Shown piece by piece: positions 19,082-28,098 of a stretch of DNA of 64,000 nt. Each line of letters opens with the position of its first letter. The stretch's first letter is position 1. A program made the position numbers and the translations under genes. The stretch lies in the NCBI RefSeq assembly GCF_900113665.1, contig NZ_FOQD01000025.1:21739-85738 (forward strand). Direction: 5' to 3'. The stretch comes from Planctomicrobium piriforme. GTDB taxonomy: Bacteria > Planctomycetota > Planctomycetia > Planctomycetales > Planctomycetaceae. Under the pieces are notes generated by a model. That model made no database searches. It was not told where the DNA came from and worked only from the letters and a program-made list of their open reading frames with translations.

Positions 19082-19852
19082 GTGACTCTCCGGCAAGACC
19101 ATCCCTGTCAGCCTCAGCCGTCGGCTGCCACACTCACGAAATCGAACGGCCATGAAGCCGGGTTTCAGAATCCCGTCGTCCGACAGCCTGGACGGCCCAT
19201 CCCTGCTATTCGGCTGATGCTGGTCGATGACCATCACATGGTGGCCGAATCGCTGGGTAGACTATTGGCCACCGCACCGGATCTGGATGTGGTCGCGGTT
19301 GCGAACTCCGGAGAAGAGGCCATTCGGGATGCGACGGCTCTGGAACCCGATGTCGTGCTGATGGATATTCAGTTGCCCGATCGCAGCGGTTTCGACGTTG
19401 CGTCCGAAATCCTCCGCCGCAGCAACAGGAAGATCAAAATCCTCTTTCTCAGCGGCAGCGTGGTTGACCTGCACATTCGCCTCGCCCTCAAGATGCGGAG
19501 CGGAGGCGTCGTGGGAAAGAATTGCTCGGTCTCATTCCTGATGGAAGCGGTTCGCAAGGTCGCTTCCGGTCAGCAGGCGTTTGACCCGGAAGTTGAATCG
19601 CGATTGGAGTCCGGGCCGGACGGCGCGAAACAATTGGGACCGACATCGGCGCTGGCCGAACTCAGCTTTCGGAAGCTGGAGATTCTCGGGCACCTGGCGC
19701 GGGGGCTCAGCGTCAAGGAGATCGCGGAACTGCTGCACCTGTCGGAGAAAGCGGTCGACAGCCACAAGTATCGCATCATGAAGGAACTCGACGTGCATGA
19801 TCGCGTCGAACTCGCACTGCTGGCCGTGCGTGAAGGTCTGCTGCAGCCGTGA
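19082..19852 (+). CDS. NarL/LuxR-type response regulator
   Basis: The 256-residue product from GTG 19082 has an unusual N-terminal extension of about 42 residues. A receiver (LMLVDDHHMVAESL, VVLMDIQLPDRSG, VVGKNCS) and a C-terminal helix-turn-helix follow (LARGLSVKEIAELLHLSEKA then VDSHKYRIMKELDVHD). The conserved lysine sits in GKN rather than KP. It is the only obvious DNA-binding output in the island, so it probably converts phosphorelay signals into transcription. The start is uncertain, because no ATG lies near the receiver. Confidence 0.85.
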   Translation: MTLRQDHPCQPQPSAATLTKSNGHEAGFQNPVVRQPGRPIPAIRLMLVDDHHMVAESLGRLLATAPDLDVVAVANSGEEAIRDATALEPDVVLMDIQLPDRSGFDVASEILRRSNRKIKILFLSGSVVDLHIRLALKMRSGGVVGKNCSVSFLMEAVRKVASGQQAFDPEVESRLESGPDGAKQLGPTSALAELSFRKLEILGHLARGLSVKEIAELLHLSEKAVDSHKYRIMKELDVHDRVELALLAVREGLLQP

Positions 19853-20486
19853 GCTTTTGACTCGGCAGCGTGCGGCGACGGGGGAATCACTGCGAGTCAT
19901 CCGACTCGATAAACCTGCGTCTGCAGCCGCACCAATCTCGCAGGGATGATCGGCCCTAATGTGGGTGACAGCGAACTGTCCCGAATATGCGTCCGTTCGG
20001 TTTGCGCGGGCGCCTCAATGAGCGGATGTGTCCCACTTTGGCCGACCGCGGCACTGGGATCGATTGCGGTTTCGCGAGGTTCGGTCTGCTGGAAATTCGT
20101 ACTCATCGGTCATCCTCGTTCAATCGCCCTGTGCTCGATAGAAGTAGATTCGCCGAAGCAGTGGTCGTCAGGTCACTTTCAATCCGCTGACAGTAATTCA
20201 ATCCCTCAAAAGCAGGTTTTCACCGCTCGGAAATCCCTCTCGCGGCATGATCGAAAGTCGCGAAAAGCAGGGTTTCACCTCGCTTTGATCCTTCGATCCG
20301 TTGAATCCTCGCGTCTCAAATCCTTCGCTGTGTGCGCAGTGCAGCTTTTCGGCAACGCCAACGAAAACGGGCTTAGAGTTTGAAGGAGATGCTGCGCCCC
20401 TTCGACCCTTCGAACAAGGGGTGAGCTGCGGCGTCTGCTGACAGCGGCGGTGAAGGCACTGGCCGGAGAGTTGACGCGGAGAGCTC
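19853..20486. other. Long spacer, mostly featureless
   Basis: This stretch of 634 bases separates the NarL-type gene and the CPC protein gene. A possible minus-strand mini-gene is listed separately. Two near-copies of AAGCAGGTTTTCACC (about 20210 and 20264) lie in the middle. No RNA gene or terminator with a T tract is recognised. Confidence 0.4.
19897..20106 (-). CDS. Possible small protein, unrecognised
   Basis: A 69-residue frame starts MSTNFQQTEPRET with GAGGA nine bases upstream of the ATG, which is why it is kept. The sequence is polar, has no membrane segment and matches nothing I recognise. It sits alone in a long spacer between plus-strand genes. It may equally be a chance frame. 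Confidence 0.25.
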   Translation of the reverse strand: MSTNFQQTEPRETAIDPSAAVGQSGTHPLIEAPAQTERTHIRDSSLSPTLGPIIPARLVRLQTQVYRVG

Positions 20487-21158
20487 ATGCGCACTTCACA
20501 CATTCTCGATCGCGTGCGGAACGGATCGCTGAGCCGGCAGGCAACGGGAGCCACTCGTATTGCCTTACTATTCAGCGCGTGGGCGGGTGTGCTCCTCATC
20601 GGCTTCGGTGCATTGGAGATCTACAAAGTTTCGCCCGGCGCGCAGGGGGCGCCGTTTCTGAGTCGCCCCGACTCCGAACTCAAAAACGGGAAAGAACCCG
20701 TCGGGCCTCTCAAGTTGCAGTTGTTCATGCATGCATACTGTCCTTGTACGCGAGCCACCCTGGCGGAACTGGGCCGTATCGCGAAGGCAGCGACCGTGCC
20801 GATGACCATCGAGATTGTTGTGGTCCAGCCGCCCCAAGATGACGCCAATTGGCGCAGCGGGCTGGCAGCCGAAGCTGCGTCCCTGTTGCCCGACGCCGCC
20901 ATTCTGCTCGATGCACAAGGACGGATCGCCGCCCAAGCGGGCGCGTTGACTTCTGGTTATGTCGTGCTTTCTGACGCCGCAGGCCGGGTCTTGTTTCGCG
21001 GTGGAATCACTCCTGCCCGTGGTCACGAAGGGGAGAACGAGGGACGCAAAGCGTTGCTCGCGTGGACACAGGGCCGGGCTGCCCGCATCTCCAGAACACC
21101 GGTGTTTGGCTGTGCCTTCACCGCGCCAGGCAGAGATGAGAGAGGAGTCAGTCAATAA
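20487..21158 (+). CDS. Membrane-anchored thioredoxin-fold protein with CPC motif (RedB-like)
   Basis: The 223-residue protein has one N-terminal membrane helix (IALLFSAWAGVLLIGFGALE) and a thioredoxin-like domain with the motif MHAYCPCTRATLAEL, where Cys-Pro-Cys replaces the usual Cys-X-X-Cys. The C-terminus has a further cysteine (TPVFGCAFT). It resembles proteins annotated RedB. A role in redox sensing or thiol transfer on the periplasmic side is inferred. Its stop overlaps the next start by one base (TAATG), coupling it to the membrane histidine kinase at 21158, so it is probably that kinase's sensory partner. Confidence 0.7.
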   Translation: MRTSHILDRVRNGSLSRQATGATRIALLFSAWAGVLLIGFGALEIYKVSPGAQGAPFLSRPDSELKNGKEPVGPLKLQLFMHAYCPCTRATLAELGRIAKAATVPMTIEIVVVQPPQDDANWRSGLAAEAASLLPDAAILLDAQGRIAAQAGALTSGYVVLSDAAGRVLFRGGITPARGHEGENEGRKALLAWTQGRAARISRTPVFGCAFTAPGRDERGVSQ

Positions 21159-24100
21159 TGATTCAGGATCCGCGAGAGCGACGACTTCTGGCTCAGGACG
21201 AACAACGGGTCTATCGTTGGACCGATCGGATGTTTGCGTGGCTATTGATCACTCAATGGCTGCTGGGGATTGCGTATGCGTGTTTCTGGACTCCTGCCAC
21301 ATGGGATGGTTCCAGCAGCGCCGTGCACCCACATGTTTATGCCGCGATTTTTCTCGGTGCGGCGATTATCTCTGTTCCGCTGTGGCTGATCAGGAGTCAG
21401 TCCGGTTCCGCAGTGACGCGGCACGCGGTCGCGGCGGGCCAGATGCTGTCGTCTGCTCTATTGATCGATCTGACGGGCGGGCATATCGAAAGCCACTTTC
21501 ATGTTTTCGGCTCTCTGGCTTTCCTGAGTTTTTACCGGGATTGGAAAGTGCTGGTCACAGCGACGCTGGTTGTGATCGCAGATCATGTGCTGCGCGGCAT
21601 CTACTTCCCCATGTCGATCTATGGAGTGTCGTCAGGAGTCGAATGGAAATGGCTGGAACACACCGGCTGGGTGCTCTTCCTCGATGCCGTGCTCGCCTAC
21701 GGTTGCCTCCGAAGTCGGCGCGAGATGAGCATCATTGCCGAACGGCAGGCAGAGCTTGAAAAGGTCAATGCGGCAATCGAACAGACCGTGCAGGAGCGGA
21801 CCGCGCAGATTCAGGCCGCGGAGCAGCGGTTCCAGAAGTTGGCCGCCCGGGCTCCAGCAGGCATCTATGAGACCGATCGTCTCGGGAACATGATCTATGT
21901 CAACGACTGCATTCTCGAAATCACAGGCCTGACTCTCCCCCCTCAGAACTTTGCGGAATGGATGAACAAGGTGCATGCAGAGGATCTTGCCAGGGTCCGC
22001 GCGGCCTGGAGCCAGTCGCTGGAGACCGGCCGTGAATTTCAAGTCGAATACCGCTGCCTGACGGGCAGCGGAGAACTGAGATGGGTCTTCAATAATGCAG
22101 TGCCGCTGCTCGACGAAACAGACGAGATCACCGGCTATTTAGGCACGATCATCGACCTCACGGAGCAGCGACGTCGCGACGAAGTCGAGTACGAAAATCA
22201 ACAGCGTCTGCGTCGCGCATTTGACGACGCGGCCGTCGGCATGTCGCTGGTCGCCCCGGATGGACGCTGGCTGCAGGTCAACCGTGCGCTGTGCGACATT
22301 ACTGGCTATAGCGCTGAAGAACTGCTCTCGATGCAGTTCCAGCACTTGCGGCATCCCGATGACATTGCCAGCGACGCGGCAGCACTGCAGGAAATGGCGA
22401 CCGGAGGAACAGACGTGTATGCCGCTGAAACGCGGCTTCGGCATCGTGACGGACACTATCTGTGGATCTATGCCAGCGCTCAAGTGATCAGGGGTCGGTC
22501 CGGTGAGCCGCGCTATCTTGTCTGCCAATCCATCGATATCACCGATCGCAAAACAGCAGATGAACAGCTCCGGCAGGCGCATGAGGAACTCGGCCGTCTG
22601 CGGGACGAAGCCGTGCAAGCCAGCCGTTCCAAAAGCGAGTTTCTCGCCAACATGAGCCACGAAATTCGCACTCCAATGAACGGAGTTCTGGGAATGACGG
22701 AAGTCGTTCTGGATTCCGAACTCACCCGAGATCAACGGGAATCGCTGGAAATCGTAAAGTCTTCCGCCGAATCGCTGCTGGTGGTCCTGGATGACATCCT
22801 CGATTTCTCCAAAATCGAAGCAGGCCGCATGGAACTCGATCCGATTGATTTCGACCTGCACGAACTGGTCGAGACGACGCTCAAATCTCTGGCCCTGCGA
22901 GCCCATCGCAAAGGGCTGGAGCTCAATGCCGAGATCGCGGCGAACGTCCCACACAACGTGGTTGGCGACCCTCATCGCATTCGACAAGTTCTCGTGAACC
23001 TGGTGGGAAACGCGATCAAGTTTACAGAAACGGGTGAAGTTCTCGTTCGTCTGGAAGCCGTAGAACTGCACGGCCGATTCCAGATTGCCATGACAGTCGA
23101 AGACACGGGCATTGGGATTCCATTCGACAAGCAGGCAGTAATCTTCAGTCCTTTTGCTCAGGCGGACGGATCGACGACTCGACGTTTTGGCGGAACAGGC
23201 TTGGGACTGACAATCTCCTCCCAACTGGTCACGTTAATGGGTGGTCGCATCGACATCGACAGCGAGCCGGGCCGGGGGAGCCGGTTTCGAGTGGAAATCA
23301 CTCTTACGGCAGGTTCCGAGGGGAGCACCGGGTTTCAGCAATTGCCCAGTTTCGGCGGGCTCAACATTCTCGTCGTTGATGACAATGCCACAAACCGTCG
23401 TATTTTCGAATGTTTGCTGCGTCAATGGGGGGCCGCTCCCACTTGCGTGGAGAGTGCACATGCCGCGCTGGACGAATTGCATCTCGCCATGCAGTTTGGC
23501 CGGCCTTACCCGCTGTTATTGGTCGATGCAGGCATGCCTGAAGTCGACGGGTTCATGCTCGTGGAGCGACTCCATCAGGAAGCGACGCTGAGCATGCCGG
23601 TGATCATGATGCTGACGTCGTGTGATCAACAGGGGGATGCCGCCCGCTGCCGCGAACTCGGCATGGCGTCTTACCTGATTAAGCCGGTCCGGGCGGCGGA
23701 ATTACGCAGAGCAATTGCCGCCGCGCTGAAGATACAGGGGACGCCGCGGGTGCGAACTACTGCAGTGGTGGCGCCCATTGTGAACGTGGTGCCTGCAGCG
23801 ATCGGCTCGTTGCGAGTCCTCGTTGCCGAGGACCATTCCGTGAATCAGTGGGTGGCCCAGCGGCTGCTCTCGCGATTGGGAGCGACTGCGACCATCGTGA
23901 ATACGGGCCGGGACGCTGTCGAGGCGTGCCGTGAACATCCCCCGGACGTCGTACTCATGGACATACAGATGCCAGAACTCGATGGTCTGGCTGCCACTCG
24001 GGAGATTCGGGCGAACGAGCACGGGACGGATCGCCACATTCGTATCATTGGGGTCACCGCGCACGCGCTCAAAGGCGATCGAGAGCGGTGTCTCGCGGCC

Positions 24101-24580
24101 GGAATGGACGACTATCTCGCCAAGCCCATTCGTTTACACGAACTGCAACGGGTTCTGTGGACCTGCACTCAATGCGATGTGACAGCGAAGGCTGACCGGA
24201 CGGAGCAACTCAACGGAAGTCCAGCCTTGATCCCTGGCGTGCGATCACAGCGATCCCATAGCGAAGCCGAACTTCAGCGGGAACTCAATTCGCTCTTCCT
24301 CGCGGGAATTCCTCGTCAACTCGCAGAGCTGCAAACGGCTGCCCGTGATGGCGAATTCACGCAGCTTGCTCGCGGCGCACATCGCCTGCGAGGTGCACTC
24401 GGGAATCTTGCCAGCGACGGTGCGGAAACAACGGCGCAAACCGCGCTCAAGATTGAAGAATGTGCGATCAAGCGAGATCACCCGGCGATCCTCACCACAC
24501 TGACCGAGTTGGAGTCTCAGATCGCGCGGCTTGCGAAGGAATTGGCGACTGACAGCGGTCCAGAGACACAGCGAATCTGA
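21158..24580 (+). CDS. Membrane hybrid histidine kinase with phosphorelay (TM-PAS-PAS-HK-REC-REC-Hpt)
   Basis: The protein has 1140 residues. Several membrane helices (about 25-205) include a histidine-rich stretch, GGHIESHFHVFGSLAF then YRDW and ADHVLRGIYFP. A coiled coil, two PAS domains (about 225-345 and 350-475), HisKA with H501 in NMSHEIRTPMNGVLGM and the ATPase (LVNLVGNAIKF, GGTGLGLTIS) follow. REC1 has LLLVDAGMPEVDG, REC2 has VVLMDIQMPELDG, and a C-terminal Hpt has ARGAHRLRGALGNL. All phosphotransfer residues are intact. The membrane histidines could bind heme or metal, which is only an inference. GAGAGGAG precedes the ATG. Confidence 0.92.
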   Translation: MIQDPRERRLLAQDEQRVYRWTDRMFAWLLITQWLLGIAYACFWTPATWDGSSSAVHPHVYAAIFLGAAIISVPLWLIRSQSGSAVTRHAVAAGQMLSSALLIDLTGGHIESHFHVFGSLAFLSFYRDWKVLVTATLVVIADHVLRGIYFPMSIYGVSSGVEWKWLEHTGWVLFLDAVLAYGCLRSRREMSIIAERQAELEKVNAAIEQTVQERTAQIQAAEQRFQKLAARAPAGIYETDRLGNMIYVNDCILEITGLTLPPQNFAEWMNKVHAEDLARVRAAWSQSLETGREFQVEYRCLTGSGELRWVFNNAVPLLDETDEITGYLGTIIDLTEQRRRDEVEYENQQRLRRAFDDAAVGMSLVAPDGRWLQVNRALCDITGYSAEELLSMQFQHLRHPDDIASDAAALQEMATGGTDVYAAETRLRHRDGHYLWIYASAQVIRGRSGEPRYLVCQSIDITDRKTADEQLRQAHEELGRLRDEAVQASRSKSEFLANMSHEIRTPMNGVLGMTEVVLDSELTRDQRESLEIVKSSAESLLVVLDDILDFSKIEAGRMELDPIDFDLHELVETTLKSLALRAHRKGLELNAEIAANVPHNVVGDPHRIRQVLVNLVGNAIKFTETGEVLVRLEAVELHGRFQIAMTVEDTGIGIPFDKQAVIFSPFAQADGSTTRRFGGTGLGLTISSQLVTLMGGRIDIDSEPGRGSRFRVEITLTAGSEGSTGFQQLPSFGGLNILVVDDNATNRRIFECLLRQWGAAPTCVESAHAALDELHLAMQFGRPYPLLLVDAGMPEVDGFMLVERLHQEATLSMPVIMMLTSCDQQGDAARCRELGMASYLIKPVRAAELRRAIAAALKIQGTPRVRTTAVVAPIVNVVPAAIGSLRVLVAEDHSVNQWVAQRLLSRLGATATIVNTGRDAVEACREHPPDVVLMDIQMPELDGLAATREIRANEHGTDRHIRIIGVTAHALKGDRERCLAAGMDDYLAKPIRLHELQRVLWTCTQCDVTAKADRTEQLNGSPALIPGVRSQRSHSEAELQRELNSLFLAGIPRQLAELQTAARDGEFTQLARGAHRLRGALGNLASDGAETTAQTALKIEECAIKRDHPAILTTLTELESQIARLAKELATDSGPETQRI

Positions 24581-24594
24581 TACGAGGCGCGCTC

Positions 24595-25503
24595 ATGACC
24601 ATTTTAATTGCAGATGACGATCCATTGTCGTTGAGGCGTTTACAGCATTACCTCACTGCCTGGGGGTATGATGTCATCTGCGCTGGAGACGGCCTTCAGG
24701 CCTGGAACCTGCTGCAGGCGAACGATGACCTCCGGCTGGCCATTCTGGATTGGCAGATGCCGGGACTGGACGGCGTGGAGATCTGTCGAAAGCTGCGGAC
24801 TGAGCAACCTGCACGCTTTATCTATCTGATGCTGCTGACGAGTAAATCGGACCGCCGAGACATTGCTGCGGGCATAGAGGCCGGCGCCGATGACTATCTC
24901 AGGAAACCGCTCGATGAACACGAACTCGCAGTGCGGTTGCGGGTTGCCCGGCGAATCGTCGATTTTCATGCAGAACTGATCAAACAGTCGGCCCACGACG
25001 CCTTGACCGGCGTCTGGAATCGCAAGGCAATCTTCGACTTGCTGCACAAGGAACTCGGCCGCGCCGCCCGGGCAAACGCAGCGGTGTCAGTGGTCATGGC
25101 GGATATCGATCATTTCAAATCGATCAATGATACGCAGGGACACCAGGGCGGGGATCGCGTTTTACGAGACGTCGCAAGACGACTGGCAGCATGCCTGCGG
25201 CCTTCCGATGCGGTCGGTCGCTACGGCGGCGAAGAGTTCATGATCGTTTTGCCCGGCTGTGACCTGAGTGAGGCTGCGGGTGCTGCCGAGCGATTGCGGC
25301 GGGAAATCGCCGACAGCGAATTCGGCTCAGTTTGCGGCACGCTGCAAGTAACCGTCAGCCTGGGCGCTGCCAGTAGCATCGGTCAATGCTTCGACGCCGA
25401 AGACCTCGTCAGAGAGGCCGATGCCGCCCTGTACCGAGCGAAACGCGGCGGGCGAAATCGCGTGGAATTGCATGTCGCGGAGAGTGCTTGCTCGGCAGAA
25501 TAA
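24595..25503 (+). CDS. REC-GGDEF diguanylate cyclase
   Basis: The 302-residue response regulator makes c-di-GMP from two GTP. The receiver (ILIADDDPLSL, LAILDWQMPGLDG, DDYLRKPLDEHE) precedes a GGDEF domain with an intact active site, YGGEEFMIVLPG. The inhibitory site RPSD lies five residues before GGEEF, so product feedback is likely. It starts 14 bases after the phosphorelay kinase and is the evident output of that system. A PilZ protein, a possible c-di-GMP receptor, is encoded 2.6 kb downstream. Confidence 0.95.
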   Translation: MTILIADDDPLSLRRLQHYLTAWGYDVICAGDGLQAWNLLQANDDLRLAILDWQMPGLDGVEICRKLRTEQPARFIYLMLLTSKSDRRDIAAGIEAGADDYLRKPLDEHELAVRLRVARRIVDFHAELIKQSAHDALTGVWNRKAIFDLLHKELGRAARANAAVSVVMADIDHFKSINDTQGHQGGDRVLRDVARRLAACLRPSDAVGRYGGEEFMIVLPGCDLSEAAGAAERLRREIADSEFGSVCGTLQVTVSLGAASSIGQCFDAEDLVREADAALYRAKRGGRNRVELHVAESACSAE

Positions 25504-25527
25504 CCGCGCTGCCTGCACGGAAAGAAT

Positions 25528-25540
25528 TGTCCCGGACGCT
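25528..25540. repeat. TGTCCCGGACGCT repeat, copy 1
   Basis: A 13-base word is found identically at 26023-26035 and inverted at 26085-26097, all around the tRNA-Leu gene. Shorter relatives (TCCCGGAC) occur at about 25934 and 58391. Confidence 0.5.
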
Positions 25541-25601
25541 CAAGTCGGCCTGGAATACCGAGGTTCGAATTTCCAAGCAGTGACGCCGGGACAATGGGCG
25601 C

Positions 25602-25629
25602 AAAAAGAAAGCCGGCGAGAACCGCCGGC
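25602..25629 (-). terminator. Rho-independent terminator for tRNA-Leu
   Basis: On the minus strand a 7-bp stem (25611-25617 with 25623-25629, five-base loop) is followed by TTTCTTTTT. It lies 49 bases after the 3' end of the tRNA. Confidence 0.8.
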
Positions 25630-25678
25630 GTTTGAAGCTCAACCTCTTGTGGCATCTGCAATTGCGTGTTTCCGCAAG

Positions 25679-25764
25679 TGCTCGGGACAGGATTCGAACC
25701 TGCAAGCCCGGTAAAGGGCACCAGCACCTCAAGCTGGCGCGTCTGCCAGTTTCGCCACCCGAGC
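25679..25764 (-). tRNA. tRNA-Leu (anticodon GAG)
   Basis: The minus strand folds as a class II tRNA of 86 bases. It has a 7-bp acceptor stem GCTCGGG/CCCGAGC with discriminator A, a D arm GGCGAAACTGGCAGACGC, and an anticodon arm CCAGC-TTGAGGT-GCTGG. A long variable arm (TGCCCTTTACCGGGC) and the T arm GGTTCGAATCC complete it. The anticodon GAG reads CUC and CUU leucine codons. CCA is not encoded. Confidence 0.95.
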
Positions 25765-26235
25765 AGTAACCCATCTCCGGACTGTGCAAAGTGGTTTCAG
25801 GTTCGGAGTTCTGCACGCAGAATCATTCCCGAAAGCACCTTATCCCGCCGGCGGCAGGGTCTCGTAATCTACTGCCGTCCCGAGGGTTCGGCAACTGTGA
25901 GGATCGACATTCCGGGGAATGTGCCTCGTCCGAGTCCCGGACATTCTCAATCGAAACGATTGAACTGTCCGTTCGGGTTAGACCAACATCTCGGACGCCT
26001 CGACGCGGCGGCTTCAACACACTGTCCCGGACGCTGAATCGCTGCTGCTCACAAATCTGGCCGCATTATTCCATGTTGAACCTGAGCGTCCGGGACAAGT
26101 TCGTGACCGGACTGCCCCATTGTCCACACGCGGTTCCCCCTCACATTCGCGACGACCGGTGCGATTCAATAGGATGCATCGAGATTGGTTGAAATGTCCC
26201 GTTTCCCCATTTGCGGTGATCGCTGAGGAGTCTCG
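25765..26235. other. Spacer upstream of tRNA-Leu and the esterase gene
   Basis: These 471 bases hold no convincing gene. They carry an inverted pair of the TGTCCCGGACGCT word (26023-26035 and 26085-26097) enclosing 49 bases, and must hold the promoters for the divergent tRNA and the esterase fusion. Confidence 0.4.
26023..26097. repeat. Inverted pair of the TGTCCCGGACGCT repeat
   Basis: The 13-base arm at 26023-26035 is perfectly complementary to 26085-26097. The 49-base interior is not itself symmetric. It could be a large cruciform, a small mobile-element relic or an operator. Confidence 0.5.
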
Positions 26236-27963
26236 ATGAAGCGCTGGATGTGTCAGGCGGTTGGATTGTTGCTGCTGCTGAGCAGTTCCACCATGTGGGG
26301 GCAGGATGTCGTGCTGACGGAAGATTCCAAGCCGCAGCCGGGGGTGCCGGAAGGCCAGGTGCTTGGGCCGTTTCAATGGAAGAGCAAGATCTTCCCCGGC
26401 ACCGTCCGCAACTACTGGCTGTATGTTCCGCAGCAGTACAACGCCGACAAGCCGGCCTGCGTCTTTGTCGTTCAGGACGGCGTCGGGCTCGCCAAAGGCT
26501 GGAAGCTGCCGACCGTGCTCGACAACCTGATTCACAAGAAAGAGATTCCGATACAGATCGGGATTTTTGTGGAACCCGGCGTTCTGCCCGCCGCGAACGA
26601 GAAAGCGCAACCACGTTTCAATCGGAGCTTCGAATACGACTCGATCGGCGATCGCTACGCCCAGTTTCTGATCGAAGAAATCCTGCCAGAGGTCAAGCAG
26701 AAGTACAACCTCAGCGACGACCCCAACGACCGCGCGATTGCCGGTTCCAGTTCCGGGGCGATCTGCGCTTTCAACGTCGCCTGGGAACGTCCGGACCAGT
26801 TCCGTCGCGTCGTCAGCACGATCGGCACCTATGTCGGGCTGCGAGGCGCCGATGTCTTTCCGACGCTGATCCGGAAGTGCGAGCCGAAGCCAATTCGGGT
26901 CTTCCTCGAAGACGGCACCGGCGATCTCAATATCTATGCCGGCGACTGGTTCACGGCCAATCTCGACATGCTCTCGGCGCTGAAGTACTCCAACTACGAT
27001 GTGCAGAACGCGTGGGGCGACGGCGGTCACAATGCGAAACATGGCAGCCAGATCATGCCGGATGCCCTGCGTTTCATCTGGCACGACTACCCGCAGCCCG
27101 TCGCGAAGCCCGCTCCACAAAAAGCACGCATCGACATCGTGATTGAAGGTGAGGACTGGCAGGAAGTCAGTTCAGGTCACAAGTTCACGGAAGGCCCCGC
27201 CGTCAACGAACAAGGGGAGGTCTTCTTCAGCGATGTCCCCAATGGCAAGGTTCACAAGATCGCTCTCGACGGCAAGGTGACGCTGTTCGCCGAGAACTGC
27301 CCGGGCATCAACGGACTCATGTTTGGCCCGGATGGAAAACTATACGGCTGCGAGAACGGCTCGAAGCAAATCGTCCGCTTCTCGCCTGACGGCAAGAAAG
27401 AAACCGTCGTCGACGGAGTCACCTGCAATGATCTGGTGCTGCTGGCAAACGGCAACGGCTACTTCACCGATCCGACGAACAAACAAGTGTGGTTCTTCAC
27501 TCCCGCCGGGGAGAAGAAAGTGGTCGACACCGGGATCGAACGCCCGAACGGCATCATCGTCTCGCCTGACCAGACGCTGTTGACGGTGGCCGATTCGGTG
27601 GGGCGGATGACCTACTCGTTTCAGATCCAGCCGGACGGCTCGCTCGCTGCGAAGCAGACGTACGGCTGGTTGCATGTGCCGGATGACGCGGTGCGGAGCG
27701 GAGCGGACGGCATGACCGTCGATACTCTCGGCAATCTCTACGTCTGCACGCGGATGGGAATTCAAGTACTCGACCAGCCGGGCCGCGTGAATCTGATTCT
27801 CGATCGCCCGCAACCGGGTTCGGTTTCGAACGTGGTGTTCGGCGGACCGAACCTTGACACGCTGTACGCGACCGCGAAGGACAAGGTCTTCAAACGCAAG
27901 GTGAAGACGAAAGGTCTGTTCCCGTTCAAGGAGCCGATCATGCCGCCCAAGCCGGGACTGTAA
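26236..27963 (+). CDS. Secreted esterase D-type / SMP-30 gluconolactonase fusion
   Basis: The 575-residue protein has a signal peptide (MKRWMCQAVGLLLLLSSSTM). Residues about 40-295 form an alpha/beta-hydrolase of the enterochelin-esterase/esterase D type, with nucleophile elbow GSSSGA and a late histidine in DGGHNAKHG. Residues about 305-560 form an SMP-30/gluconolactonase beta-propeller (FTEGPAVNEQGEVFFSD, GPDGKLYGCENG, ERPNGIIVSPD, GADGMTVDTLGNLYV). Carbohydrate-ester and lactone hydrolysis outside the cytoplasm is inferred. The second half could also work as a separate enzyme. A hairpin terminator follows. Confidence 0.85.
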   Translation: MKRWMCQAVGLLLLLSSSTMWGQDVVLTEDSKPQPGVPEGQVLGPFQWKSKIFPGTVRNYWLYVPQQYNADKPACVFVVQDGVGLAKGWKLPTVLDNLIHKKEIPIQIGIFVEPGVLPAANEKAQPRFNRSFEYDSIGDRYAQFLIEEILPEVKQKYNLSDDPNDRAIAGSSSGAICAFNVAWERPDQFRRVVSTIGTYVGLRGADVFPTLIRKCEPKPIRVFLEDGTGDLNIYAGDWFTANLDMLSALKYSNYDVQNAWGDGGHNAKHGSQIMPDALRFIWHDYPQPVAKPAPQKARIDIVIEGEDWQEVSSGHKFTEGPAVNEQGEVFFSDVPNGKVHKIALDGKVTLFAENCPGINGLMFGPDGKLYGCENGSKQIVRFSPDGKKETVVDGVTCNDLVLLANGNGYFTDPTNKQVWFFTPAGEKKVVDTGIERPNGIIVSPDQTLLTVADSVGRMTYSFQIQPDGSLAAKQTYGWLHVPDDAVRSGADGMTVDTLGNLYVCTRMGIQVLDQPGRVNLILDRPQPGSVSNVVFGGPNLDTLYATAKDKVFKRKVKTKGLFPFKEPIMPPKPGL

Positions 27964-27991
27964 GCAGTTCGAGCCTGACGAGAAATGAGCA

Positions 27992-28019
27992 AGGCCAGGC
28001 AGCAATGCCTGGCCTGTTC
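27992..28019 (+). terminator. Hairpin terminator after the esterase fusion
   Basis: AGGCCAGGCA (27992-28001) pairs perfectly with 28006-28015 around a GCAA tetraloop, 28 bases after the stop codon. The T tract is short, so efficiency is uncertain. Confidence 0.65.
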
Positions 28020-28098
28020 AATTGAAGGGTTGATGGTTGAGGGGTTTAAGGTTGAAGGTCAAAAAAACACTCAACTCTCAACGCTCAGCACTCAACCC

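Noticed and set aside
20198..20599. 133-residue minus-strand frame in the spacer before the CPC gene
   Set aside because: It overlaps the start of the CPC gene, lacks a ribosome site and has no recognisable domain.
26014..27120. 368-residue minus-strand frame opposite the esterase fusion
   Set aside because: Shadow frame; the plus strand has a signal peptide and complete catalytic motifs.
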